Of a stretch of 64,000 nt of DNA, positions 1 through 8,794 are shown in pieces; position 1 is the first letter of the stretch; each line of letters opens with the position of its first letter. The position numbers were made by a program, and so were the translations under genes. Source of the stretch: Diploptera punctata (Eukaryota; Arthropoda; Insecta; Blattodea; Blaberidae); assembly GCA_030220185.1 (NCBI GenBank), contig JASPKZ010005703.1:310001-374000 (forward strand), in the 5' to 3' direction. Under the pieces are notes generated by a model. That model made no database searches and was not told the origin of the DNA. It worked only from the letters and a program-made list of their open reading frames with translations.

Positions 1-172
1 GTTTTCTCAACCTACCCAATTTCCTCTTGATGCTGGATAGGCACCGGTTCGATACTGACCGAAATTCCACGGGAAAATATTTGATCTCTTGGTAATTCGA
101 ACCAGAGCAAGTCCCATAGCTCTGTGCCAAGGCATCTTGCTTTAACCACTAGGCTACGAGACGTAGAGGTTA
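1..172 (-). repeat. SINE-D, tRNA-headed, copy 1 (cut by window edge)
   Basis: Read on the minus strand, the head at about 170-85 carries a tRNA-like B box (GGTTCGAATTACC) and an A-box-like CTAGTGGTTAAAGC. The body continues to position 1 with GGTTTTCTCA-type sequence on the plus strand. A second diverged copy with the same order lies at 6667-6862, so this is a dispersed repeat rather than a tRNA gene. The 3' end is outside the window. Confidence 0.6.
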
Positions 173-177
173 TACTG

Positions 178-611
178 ACAAGGGAACTGTCAACCATTGC
201 ATGCCGAAAACTATCACCAAATTTCTCCCGGAGAAGCGTTGTGATGTACCAAGGCCGTATCCAAAAAAAAAATAACTGCCGTTTTAAAGTGCAAGGCACA
301 GAAATCGAAGGCAGAATCCAGCAATGACAGCTCACTGTACGGAGCATATGTACATCCCTGCATGAGTTAAGCACAGAGTGGAGTGAGGCGGGACGCGCGT
401 GGACGACGGGTAGTGAATGTTTTCCAGTCTGCAAATACAGTAGCTGTATTACTTTCTTACAGTTTAAATGAGAGATTTTGCTCTTGATTTTAGTGTCTTG
501 CAGTTAAAAACGGCAGATAGTTTTTAGGACACGGCCTTTGTAAATCAAAACGCTTCTCTGGAATAAATTTCACGGTGGGTTTCGGCATTCATTGGTTGAC
601 AGTTCCCTTGT
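178..611. mobile_element. MITE-like element with ~125-bp terminal inverted repeats
   Basis: The left end begins ACAAGGGAACTGTCAACCA and the right end is its reverse complement. The two arms (178 to about 305, and about 485 to 611) stay alignable over roughly 125 bases with scattered differences. The centre has no coding signal. The short ORFs across this stretch are shadows of the palindromic structure. No clear target duplication was seen. It lies directly beside SINE-D copy 1. Confidence 0.7.
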
Positions 612-1272
612 GAGATTGAAGAAGGGAGAAGAAAACGAATAACAAACTTGACATATTGTCATGCTATCTTTTCCAGCAGAATTTAATAAATATTATAGAA
701 AATGTATACGACGAAAGTTTAAAGACATTGTACAAACATTACGGTACTGCATACGTTGTAAAAATTGGAAATGATCACATGAACCGGAAATGACGACCGT
801 GCGAATAGCTTTTAGTCTCGCAGTTTTATGATCTCTGCAAACAAATATGGAGGTATTGCGTACTATGTGAAAGTCTCCCTTGTGTATGTTACAAGTGTAA
901 TTTTATTCCCTTCCCCTTATTCGAATCTATAAATTTCTCTACCATTTACAAAGGTCGAAATTGGTGAAATTTCAATTGTATTTTTATTGATAAAGAAACG
1001 AACATTTGTTCAGTAACATGTTACATACTGGATTTTTATCAATAACCTACGTAGAAAACGTCAGTCATAAAATTATAAATATACCGATGGCCTAGATCTG
1101 ATAACACGTATGAGCTACCGTAGAACTTTATATGACAACCTTCTTTTCATTATTTTGGCGATTTCGGAAGGAGGATGTACCCATGTAAAGATCATTTAAA
1201 GATTTTTACAAATTTTCAACGATCCTACCTACGAGACATTGAAATTATTAGTACAAAAATATACATTATATA
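612..1272. other. AT-rich stretch, nothing recognised
   Basis: I see no coding similarity, tRNA-like box or inverted repeat of note. It forms the flank into which the DD41D mariner-like element at 1273 inserted. Confidence 0.4.
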
Positions 1273-1412
1273 CAGGGTGTATCAAAATCAATAGCGCAAA
1301 CTGAAACAGTTAAAAGTATGCGATAATAGAAGCAAAAAGTTATAATAAACATGAATCCGCATACGATACATGTGCGAGATAATTGAAAATATTACAATCA
1401 ACACTTTTAAAA

Positions 1413-1660
1413 TTTAATGAAAGAGAAAGGAGTACCTCAGCACCTAATAACTGCAATAAAAAGTCTATATGTAGAAAATAAAATAACAATAGAAAACTGG
1501 AGGCAAAAATAAAAACAATATAACAGCAACAATAAATAGAGGTGTAAGACAAAGATGTCCACTTTCATCCTCCCTTTTTAATATTTATATTAACGATATC
1601 ATATATAATTGGCAGATAAATTTGGACTCAATTTCAAAATAAGAAATAAGATGTTAGATA
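1413..1660 (+). pseudogene. LINE-C reverse transcriptase fragment
   Basis: Two adjoining frames give PQHLITAIKSLYVENK (from about 1420) and, after a frame change, GVRQRCPLSSSLFNIYINDI (about 1540-1600). This is the reverse-transcriptase block GVRQGCPLSPxLFNIYI of LINEs, with in-frame stops and one shift. It is not the same family as the LINE-A ORF that follows, whose equivalent block reads LKQGCSLSPILFNIY. The continuation of this LINE is the AAEMRFLR segment after 4986. Confidence 0.65.
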
Positions 1661-1791
1661 TCTTACTTAACTCCGCCATGGCCGGTCCCAAGCCCGGATG
1701 AGAAAGGAGGAGGGGGAGGAGTAACAACCTCGGTAAAAAACCAGGGTTCAGTTGGCTCCGACTGCTGTAAGGGCCCCTAGCCAGGGTTACG

Positions 1792-4700
1792 GTGAAGACC
1801 TCAACGGCAGAGTCGGCGCAGAAGGAGTCCTTCATCACGGCGGATCTGGCGGAAGAGGCAACCCTATCTCTAAGGGAAATAGAGAAACGCTGCCTTGCGG
1901 TGAAGAGGGATCTTCAAAGGCTATGGGAGGAAATCCCAGACAGAAATTTTCCTGGTCCTCCAGGTTGGGGGTTTATGCTGTGGGCCAGCTCCCCACACAT
2001 TAGAAAAAAAAAACAAAATGCTAAAAGACCAAATCAATCAAAGCCGGACGGAAAAAAGTATGAAAGACAAAAGCAACGAAAACGGACATTGAATATAGGC
2101 ACGTGGAATGTACGAGGAATTAGAAACAAAATTAATGAAGTAGCAGGAGAATTATTCCAGAACAATATAGATATTGCAGCAGTGACGGAAACAAAAAAGA
2201 AAGGATCGGGAAATTCATATTTAGGAAACTACATACATTTTTGGTCAGGTGTAAATAAATCAAAAAGAGCTAAAGCAGGAGTATCAATGTTTGTAAAAAA
2301 GAAATACAGTAAAAACATAACAGAATATGAACATATTAATGAAAGATGCCTAAAGATTAAAATGAAGCTTATGGGAAGAACAATGGTGTTCTTAGCAGTC
2401 TACTCACCAACAGATGATGCTGCACAGAGTCAGAAAGAAAAGTACTATTCAGTATTAGTGGAACAAATAGAGAAAATACGAAGTAATGAAGAATTAATAC
2501 TAATGGGAGATTTAAATGGGAAAGTGGGTAGAAGAAACAATGATGAAGCAGTAGGAAAATATGGGGAACAAGAAGTCAACGATAATGGAAATAGAATCAT
2601 AGAGATGTGCAAACAACATAAATTAAAGATAGTAAACACATTTTTCGACCATAAGGATATTCATAAATTTACTTGGGAACGACCTAGTCTCAATCAGAAA
2701 TCAATAATAGACTACATAATTGTAAAGCAAAATACTTCCTTATTTATTAAGGACTCAAGGGTTAAAAGAGGAGCAAATTGTGGTTCTGACCACTATCTAC
2801 TCACAGCACAGATCATCCCCAAATTCCCTACAGGGAAAAAAGTGCATGATGAAGCAAGGGAATCAACAATGCAACCGAAGCAGGAAGAAAAATTTAAACT
2901 GTATTTATTTAATCAGGATAGTATCAAAAACTTATATAAAGAAAGACTGAGGATTAAAATTGAGAATTTGGATTACAAGGAAGACATAGAAGAAGAATAT
3001 AATCAATTAAAGGAAATAATACATTCGGCAGCAAAAGAAGCATTAGGCACAATAAATAAAAAACAAAATACCCAAGATTGGTGGAATGATGATATTGAAG
3101 AATTAACCAAAAAGAAGAAAAAATGCTACTTAGAATGGTTGGCAAATAAAACAACAGAAAATTGGATAGAATACAAGAGAACAAACGCCGAAGTTAAAAG
3201 GAAAGTGATAGAAGAAAAAAACAAATTATGGAAAAGCAAATGCCAAGAAATAGAAAGTTATATAGGAGGATCACAATCATCAGAAGTATGGAGATTTCTA
3301 AAAACACTGAAAACCAACCAAGGACCCAGCAAGATAAATTTGTTAGCAAAATCAGACGCAGAAAAACATTACAAAGCTTTACTGTCAGAAACTAGAAATG
3401 AGTTTATGGAAACAACAGAAAATCCATCCATAGAAATGAACGCCCTGGAATTTGATACAATAGATATAGAATTAGAAATTCAAACCCTAAAGAATAAAAA
3501 GGCACCAGGGCCAGGAAACATACCAAATGAGTTAATTAAATATGGCCCAAAAAATTTAATAGGTAGATTGAGGGACTTGTATAATAAGTGCATTGCAATA
3601 CAGAAGATTCCTGATGAATGGAAAATAAGCTACATAGTACCAATATACAAGAAGGGCGATAGAAGAGACGCAAAAAACTACAGAGGACTAAGTATAAATA
3701 ACACATTATATAGAATATTTACGAAGTTATTAAAAACAAAGTTACAAAAAGATGTTAAAGACAAATTAGGAGAAGATCAAAATGGATTCAGACCAGGAAG
3801 GTCATGTGTTGACAATATATTTGCAATACAACAGTTAATTGAAAAACGGACTGCAGTTGGAGAAGAAACCCATTTGACAATGATAGATTTAGAGAAAGCT
3901 TATGACTCAATTCCGAGGAACAAATTATGGGAAGTATTGGAGAAATACAATATTGACAGAAACCTAATAGAAATTATTAAACAAACCTATAAAGATAACT
4001 CCGCTTATGTTAAAATGGGAAATATAATGTCTAATCCTATAAACACCTCAAAGGGATTGAAACAAGGGTGCAGTCTATCACCAATTTTATTTAATATTTA
4101 TGTAGAATTTATATTAACGAAATGGAAACAAAGCTGCAAAGGTATGGGGATCCCAATAGGCAATAGATTTTTGCTGACATTACAATTTGCCGATGATCAA
4201 CTGGTTTTAGCGCAAGACAATTTTGATATGGAATTCATGATAAAAAGGTTGAAAAGCACATATGAATCATGGGGTCTCACAGTAAATTTACAAAAAACAG
4301 AATATCTGGCAATAAATAGCAATGAAAGAGAAAACTTAGTATTGGAAGATGGAATCCAAATAAAGCAAGTGAAACAAACTAAATATTTGGGAATGATTAT
4401 GGATAACATCGAAGGTATAGGCAAAGAGAACATAAAACATAGAATTGAATTGAGTAGCAAAATAATATCATCATTAAATTCCATATGGTGGGATAAGCAT
4501 ATTTGGAAAGACACAAAAAAATATATTGGTAAAACATTGGTGGAATCTGTTGCAATGTACGGAAGTGAGGTATGGACAATCAATAAGTACTACAAGAATA
4601 GACTAATAGCTCTAGAAATGGATTATTTACGAAGAAGTGCCAGAAAGTCTAAATTAGAACGTGTCACAAATAAGGAAATTAGAAACAAAATGGAAGCAGA

Positions 4701-4950
4701 AGAAAGCATAATTGAAAGAATTGAGGAAAAGGAATTAAAGTGGTTAGGACATGTTTTAAGAATGGAAGATGAGCGATGGCCGAAGCAACTATATGAATGG
4801 CATCCTAACAGAAAGAAGAAAAGAGGAAGACCAAGGTTAACATGGAAGGAAAACATGAAGACAGTAATGCAAGCTAGAGGGCTAAGCATCGAAGATGCCC
4901 AAGACCGTAGGCTTTGGAGGTTTGGCACGGGAAGACGGCAGCAGCTGTAA
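1792..4950 (+). CDS. RTE-like LINE polyprotein: AP endonuclease + reverse transcriptase
   Basis: The 1052-residue ORF makes the enzyme that nicks target DNA and copies the element RNA into the nick (target-primed reverse transcription, known for non-LTR elements). The apurinic-type endonuclease starts at NIGTWNVRG (101-109), with E133, YSP at 204-206, GDLNG (D240, N242) and SDH (332-334). A basic, coiled-coil-prone linker follows to about 560. The reverse transcriptase has D699 in MIDLEKAYDS, LKQGCSLSPILFNIY (756-770) and FADD (799-802). A C-terminal region contains YLRRSARKS (945-953), KWLGHVLRM (983-991) and RGRPRLTW (1011-1018). All expected catalytic residues are present and the frame is open, so activity is possible but unproven. 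The first ATG was taken as the start; residues 1-95 show no known domain. The same C-terminal pattern recurs in broken copies throughout the window. Confidence 0.85.
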   Translation: MKTSTAESAQKESFITADLAEEATLSLREIEKRCLAVKRDLQRLWEEIPDRNFPGPPGWGFMLWASSPHIRKKKQNAKRPNQSKPDGKKYERQKQRKRTLNIGTWNVRGIRNKINEVAGELFQNNIDIAAVTETKKKGSGNSYLGNYIHFWSGVNKSKRAKAGVSMFVKKKYSKNITEYEHINERCLKIKMKLMGRTMVFLAVYSPTDDAAQSQKEKYYSVLVEQIEKIRSNEELILMGDLNGKVGRRNNDEAVGKYGEQEVNDNGNRIIEMCKQHKLKIVNTFFDHKDIHKFTWERPSLNQKSIIDYIIVKQNTSLFIKDSRVKRGANCGSDHYLLTAQIIPKFPTGKKVHDEARESTMQPKQEEKFKLYLFNQDSIKNLYKERLRIKIENLDYKEDIEEEYNQLKEIIHSAAKEALGTINKKQNTQDWWNDDIEELTKKKKKCYLEWLANKTTENWIEYKRTNAEVKRKVIEEKNKLWKSKCQEIESYIGGSQSSEVWRFLKTLKTNQGPSKINLLAKSDAEKHYKALLSETRNEFMETTENPSIEMNALEFDTIDIELEIQTLKNKKAPGPGNIPNELIKYGPKNLIGRLRDLYNKCIAIQKIPDEWKISYIVPIYKKGDRRDAKNYRGLSINNTLYRIFTKLLKTKLQKDVKDKLGEDQNGFRPGRSCVDNIFAIQQLIEKRTAVGEETHLTMIDLEKAYDSIPRNKLWEVLEKYNIDRNLIEIIKQTYKDNSAYVKMGNIMSNPINTSKGLKQGCSLSPILFNIYVEFILTKWKQSCKGMGIPIGNRFLLTLQFADDQLVLAQDNFDMEFMIKRLKSTYESWGLTVNLQKTEYLAINSNERENLVLEDGIQIKQVKQTKYLGMIMDNIEGIGKENIKHRIELSSKIISSLNSIWWDKHIWKDTKKYIGKTLVESVAMYGSEVWTINKYYKNRLIALEMDYLRRSARKSKLERVTNKEIRNKMEAEESIIERIEEKELKWLGHVLRMEDERWPKQLYEWHPNRKKKRGRPRLTWKENMKTVMQARGLSIEDAQDRRLWRFGTGRRQQL

Positions 4951-4959
4951 AAACCCGAA

Positions 4960-4985
4960 GATAGATAGATAGATAGATAGATAGA
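4960..4985 (+). repeat. (GATA)n tail of LINE-A
   Basis: About six GATA units follow the LINE-A stop codon by 9 bases and end abruptly at LINE-C sequence. Short tandem tails of this kind are typical of RTE elements, so I read it as the 3' end of the element and not an independent microsatellite. Confidence 0.75.
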
Positions 4986-5470
4986 AGATCTATTTGACAA
5001 ACTTAATAAATTTAATTATATATGTGGAACAATCAAAAGGATATTTAAAAGCACAAGAAAAGAAACAAAACTAAAATTTTATAAAGTAGTGGCAGTCCCC
5101 TTACTATTGTATGGTAGTGAATTTTGGGTTTTATCTAAAAGAGAAGAGAAGATCATAGAAGCAGCTGAAATGAGATTTCTGAGAAGTGTGGCTGGTTGCA
5201 AACTTCTAGATAAGAGAAGAAGTGAAGATATTATAAATGAGTTAAATATCTTTAAACTCTTAGATAGAATAAAAGAATCTAGAAAAAAATGGAAAGAACA
5301 TGTTCAAAGATGATCTCATTCCCAAAATTATACTTAAATACAAACCAAAAGGACGCAGGAATGTTGGTAGACCGAAGAAGAGATGGATCCAACTTTTGAA
5401 TGAGAATCTATGTGACCGGAACAAGCCACATGGGCTTAATCCGTGATTGGTGATGATCGTGATGATGATG
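4986..5470 (+). pseudogene. LINE-C C-terminal coding part and GATGAT tail
   Basis: The first part reads DKLNKFNYICGTIKR, then VAVPLLLYGSEFWVLS, then EAAEMRFLRSVAGCKLL, all in one open frame to about 5313. A shift follows, after which GRRNVGRPKKRW and CDRNKPHGLNP are legible. The end is a GATGATGATG-like tail at about 5450-5470. AAEMRFLR and GRPKKRW are the C-terminal markers of LINE-C. It completes the LINE whose RT piece lies at 1413-1660. Confidence 0.7.
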
Positions 5471-5519
5471 ACACTTTTAAAAAATTCATATTAAAGCACC
5501 GTTGAGGTTATGTAATAAG

Positions 5520-5741
5520 ATATTAAATATAAAATTGGCACCTGGTAAGTCAGTCGTCCTCAACTAAATTATTAAACTTCATCAAGTAGTTCCAATATGG
5601 AGGCCCTTCTGCATTTAACAGTTAAAATTCAGAAGATGAAACATTGTTTTTGAAAGGCCTCCATATTAGAACTACTTGATGAAGTTTAATAATTTAGTTG
5701 AGGACGACTGACTTACCACGTACCAATTTTATATTTAATAT
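5520..5741. mobile_element. Foldback, PLE-terminus type (CAGTCGTCCTCAA core)
   Basis: Arms of about 86 bp (5520-5605 and 5656-5741) are near-perfect inverted copies around a 50-bp centre. Each arm carries CACCTGGTAAGTCAGTCG followed by TCCTCAACTAAATTATT. The centre holds CAGAAGATGAAACATTG and TTTTTGAAAGGCC, resembling the conserved stretch of Penelope-like terminal repeats. The sequence just upstream, interrupted by the LINE-C insertion, aligns with the lead-in of the foldback at 26969. AATATTA at 1388-1394 and 5737-5743 is a candidate target duplication for the whole foldback. Confidence 0.65.
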
Positions 5742-5743
5742 TA

Positions 5744-6156
5744 TATGTGGTTACAAGCCGTCACTGATTTCATTAAGAAACATTGTCCTAATTAGTACAA
5801 ATTAATTTAAAATGTAGATTTTTCGTTTTGATTGTCATTCTATGTTGCCTCAAAATTCACTCATTGATTAAGCTACCAAGGAATACAATTATTACTTTAT
5901 ATGTTATACAGTAATACTGTACAATCGTACCTGTTAAAGGAGGTGTTCAAAGTGTCGTCCTTGCATCTAGTTGCAATATGGAACTCATCTCTGCAATGAG
6001 TTTCGATATTATGTTTACAACGCAGGACATCAGTGGCGGCTCATAACCACATGTTCGCATTAATAAATCTCGCGCACGGTTTGTTTGCGGACCCATATTC
6101 TATTACCGTATACTTTCAACCGTTTCAGTTTGCGCTATTAATTTTTTTACACTCTG
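5744..6156 (-). mobile_element. Body and right inverted repeat of the deleted DD41D mariner-like element
   Basis: TGGTTACAAGCCGTCACTGA and CCTGTTAAAGGAGGTGTTC match the same strand of the fuller copy at 57930-58100, including the region of the transposase stop. From about 5995 the sequence becomes the inverted terminal repeat, ending TTACACTCTG at 6156 with TA following. Nearly all of the transposase is deleted. Confidence 0.7.
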
Positions 6157-6306
6157 TATAACATGAAGCGAAAATTTAAAATTCGTTCTAGCAACTTATA
6201 TTTTCGGAACTCTGTATATGTAATTGCTATAGGAATTTTAAAAAAATAAGCAAAATCCGTCCGTTAGAAGTAGGGGTTTACCTCAAAACACTAATTTTAA
6301 AATGTT

Positions 6307-6360
6307 TCTAGCGGCCTCCATATTTGTTTTCTCTCTAGCGGCCTCCATATTTGTTTTCTC
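6307..6360. repeat. 27-bp direct duplication
   Basis: Two identical 27-bp units, each beginning TCTAGCGGCCTCCATATTTG, lie back to back at 6307-6333 and 6334-6360. This is a simple tandem duplication with no coding content. The surrounding 6157-6660 holds nothing else I recognise. Confidence 0.9.
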
Positions 6361-6666
6361 TCGACATAACTAAATGCCTACTATTTAATTAACAAAACAA
6401 ATATTAAATTCCTAAACTTGCAAAATCCCTTATTTTGTGCAGTCCCTACGTAACTGACTTCTTCACTATTACTATGTATACGCTTGGAAAGCCGACAATA
6501 AACTAAATTGAATTAAATTCCCTGCCGCGACAGTTCTTTGAAGGACCTTGGCCAATCAGCCAGCTGTTGACCTCACATCCATATGTGTTAATCACATAGG
6601 TGGACGAACATTCATTCAATGTAGGGTTGACACGTTGTCAGCAGGTCGATTCTCTAGCAGTTATAG

Positions 6667-6862
6667 CTGGTTTTCTCAACTTAGAGCTGCTACTTATTGT
6701 AGTTGCGCAAATTCCTCACAATGCTAGGTCGACACCGGTCCCATAGCGACCGATATTCTATGAGAAAATTTATTCTCCCTTGGGGACTGAAATCAGTGCT
6801 AGTCCCGTAGCTCTGCACCATGGCACGTTGCCTTAAACCGCTCGGCTACGGGGCGGGACTAA
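6667..6862 (-). repeat. SINE-D, tRNA-headed, copy 2
   Basis: On the minus strand the head near 6860 reads GTAGCCGAGCGGTTTAAGG, a good leucine- or serine-like tRNA A box. The B box is degraded. The body continues through TCTCATAGAATATCGGTCGC to about 6667, matching copy 1 at the window start. Confidence 0.65.
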
Positions 6863-7289
6863 GCCAACAATACCATAAACAAAATGAGTGGCAAGCGATT
6901 TAATGATTATTACAATAATTAGAATCAAATGAAGAGCGCAGGAGAAAAACAAGGTATGTTACAAAACCAAGAATTGTGAACATGTTAATATTTGAATAAT
7001 CTTTGTTTTCTCCAGCTTAGGAAATCTTGTACAATTGATTTCACTTGGACATTCCATGTTTATCACTGTCAACAGAAAGATTCAAAATAATTGCATCAGA
7101 TATCATAATTATCTCTATTTTCATTATTTTATGACATTCTTTATTTTTTCCCTATAGTCTTAAAATTAAACTTTAAAAATAATTAAATTATATGTTTCTC
7201 TTATTAATTTGGACTAAGTGAGCCTTTCACTAAAAATGAAATCCGTCCAAATTTTAACAATTTTAGGGTACTACATTTTAATTGATTGT

Positions 7290-7730
7290 TAGTTTATATA
7301 TTAGCAGATGATATAAATTATCAGATGGAAAGAAAATTAATGGTCGCAGAAATTGACTATTGGAGAAGATCTGCTAGGATATCAAGGAGAGAGAAAATTA
7401 TAAATGAAGTTATAAAAGATAACATGAATATACAAAACTCAATTTTAGAATTTATCCAAGAAAAGCAACTAAAATGGTACGGGCAAAACAGGCGAATGGA
7501 GGATGGAAGATTACCAAAAAAGATAGTGGAATGGACACTATCCGAGAAGAAAAGGACGACCAAATCCCACGTGGATCCAAGGGATTAGAGAAACTTTGAA
7601 GGACTGGGAAATAGAGGAAGAAATGTGTTATAATAGAGACGAATGGAGAAAAATTATAAAGCGAAATTCAAGACAAATCATTGGTGCCGGAAAAATGTAT
7701 CAACAGTGTAAATACCGGAAATACATATTA
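7290..7730 (+). pseudogene. LINE-A-type C-terminal fragment
   Basis: The readable peptide includes IDYWRRSARISRREKIINE, KQLKWYGQNRRMEDGRLPKK and, after a shift near 7560, further sequence up to RDEWRKIIKRNSRQ. This is the LINE-A C-terminal order (RRSAR, KW-G, RMED-R-PK). It is 5' truncated with at least one frameshift. It belongs to a subfamily diverged from the intact copy at 1792. Confidence 0.7.
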
Positions 7731-7946
7731 GTTTATATAACATATTATGTATGATATGAGTATACTTGACAATAGACGGTAGAGAAATATTCATTGCTAG
7801 ACATGGTCCTTTTTTTCATTAACATATATGTTGTTGAACTATGCAAAATACATTATGTAGGCTACCGGTATCGAAATAAAAGAAATTGATATTATCCACT
7901 GTTTTACCGAAGATCTCAATTCTCCATGCTACTTTTTTCGTTTTCT

Positions 7947-8093
7947 TAATCTACCAACTGGCCTCACTTAATCTACCAACTGGCCTCACTTAATCTACCA
8001 ACTGGCCTCACTTAATCTACCAACTGGCCTCACTTAATCTACCAACTGGCCTCACTTAATCTACCAACTGGCCTCACTTAATCTACCAACTGG
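7947..8093. repeat. 22-bp minisatellite, about 6.7 units
   Basis: The unit TAATCTACCAACTGGCCTCACT repeats without visible change and ends in a partial unit. There are no spacers, so it is not a CRISPR array. Unit sequence CCTCA...TCTACCAACTGG resembles the minus strand of LINE-B encoding the VGRPR region (for example 14778-14801). I infer it was amplified from a LINE-B remnant. A G-run at 8115-8125 follows closely. Confidence 0.9.
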
Positions 8094-8490
8094 ACGATTA
8101 ATATAGGCTGTACAGGGGGGGGGGGCATATGATAGCATGTCGGGTCCCCAGTAGCCGTTAAACATAGTTTTGTCAACCTGATATGATAAGTATTAATTCA
8201 CTATTATGGGCTTAATTACACTAGCTGTTTACTCAGCGTTGCATTTGTATTTATTTATCCCAGTCTTCTATTAGACAGAACAAATATTTCCTTCTTTAGC
8301 GTAAAATCGAAGTGATGTTATTCACATGTATTAAAAAGTATAAGTAGAGTACATAATTGAAAGACCTTAGGGCAGTAACATGATAAGCCACATTTTGTTA
8401 AGAAATTGATTTATTACAATGCTAGCAAATAAATATATTGAAATATCCATAAAATTATTTGTAATTGCGCCAGTGGTCACTTAAAACAAT
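8094..8490. other. Unassigned AT-rich stretch with a poly-G run
   Basis: Apart from the nine-base-plus G-run near 8116 I see no repeat family, coding signal or tRNA-like box here. Confidence 0.4.
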
Positions 8491-8492
8491 AT

Positions 8493-8700
8493 ATCATCAT
8501 CATCATCGTACATTCACGAATTTAGGTCATTTGTTGACCTGTTTCGGCCTCAAGACAAACACCATCCAGAAGTCTTTTGAGTGGACGTCCTGGTCTTCTT
8601 CCTGCAGATTGATATCTTAACATTTGTTTGGGTATCCTGTGATCTTCCATTGGATGAACATGTTGCATCCATCTTGATACATTAACAACAATACTTCCCA
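8493..8700 (-). pseudogene. LINE-C 3' fragment with GATGAT tail
   Basis: The minus strand carries CGGCCTCAAGAC-type C-terminal sequence translating (with shifts) to fragments of KMDATCSSNGRSQDTQTN, and ends in ATGATGATGATGA at 8493-8505. The same segment and tail occur at 38540-38865, so the two are copies of one LINE-C subfamily. Confidence 0.6.
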
Positions 8701-8794
8701 ATTAATATTTACAATATTTTTTAAACATTAAAATCCTTTTATCTCAGAAAGAACAACATGTTGCTTATCATGTTATTGCCCTAAACTCTTCAAT

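Larger units (their letters stand above)
1664..4985 (+). mobile_element. LINE-A: uninterrupted RTE-like non-LTR retrotransposon
   Basis: The element runs from about 1664, where a GC-rich leader begins, through a single 1052-codon ORF, to a (GATA)6 tail at 4960-4985. A single endonuclease/reverse-transcriptase ORF, an overall length near 3.3 kb and a short tandem-repeat tail instead of poly(A) are hallmarks of the RTE clade. No frameshift or internal stop is seen. The leader has two tiny ORFs that overlap as ATGA near 1698. The exact 5' end is uncertain because no clear target duplication is visible. Confidence 0.75.
1401..5482 (+). mobile_element. LINE-C copy flanked by 12-bp duplication, hosting an RTE-like LINE
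   Basis: ACACTTTTAAAA occurs at 1401-1412 and again at 5471-5482, directly after a GATGATGATG tail. This is what a target-primed insertion leaves. The LINE-C parts are the reverse-transcriptase remnant at 1413 to about 1655 and the C-terminal part at 4986-5470. An internal piece of LINE-C between them is missing, and the RTE-like LINE-A occupies the gap. The 12-bp match is read directly; the nesting order is inferred from it. Confidence 0.65.
1273..6156. mobile_element. Deleted DD41D mariner-like element split by nested insertions
   Basis: The left end CAGGGTGTATCAAAATCAAT at 1273 and the inverted right end finishing at 6156 are both flanked by TA. The element breaks off after GCGAGATAATTG near 1387 and resumes at about 5744 with TGGTTACAAGCC. 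In the fuller copy at 57811-59000 those two stretches are practically adjacent. The mariner part is therefore about 530 bp, a non-autonomous derivative keeping long (~165 bp) inverted ends plus a short piece next to the transposase stop. About 4.36 kb of later insertions sit inside it: a PLE-type foldback, LINE-C within that, and an RTE-like LINE within LINE-C. Confidence 0.75.

Noticed and set aside
12..434. 140-codon minus-strand ORF
   Set aside because: It crosses from SINE-D into the MITE at 178-611 without any domain; an accidental open frame.
4197..4583. Minus-strand ORFs opposite the LINE-A gene
   Set aside because: They are shadows of the intact plus-strand ORF and have hydrophobic, domain-free translations.
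7947..8093. Regular repeats that might look like a CRISPR array
   Set aside because: Units are directly adjacent without unique spacers, and the context is an animal genome full of transposons.
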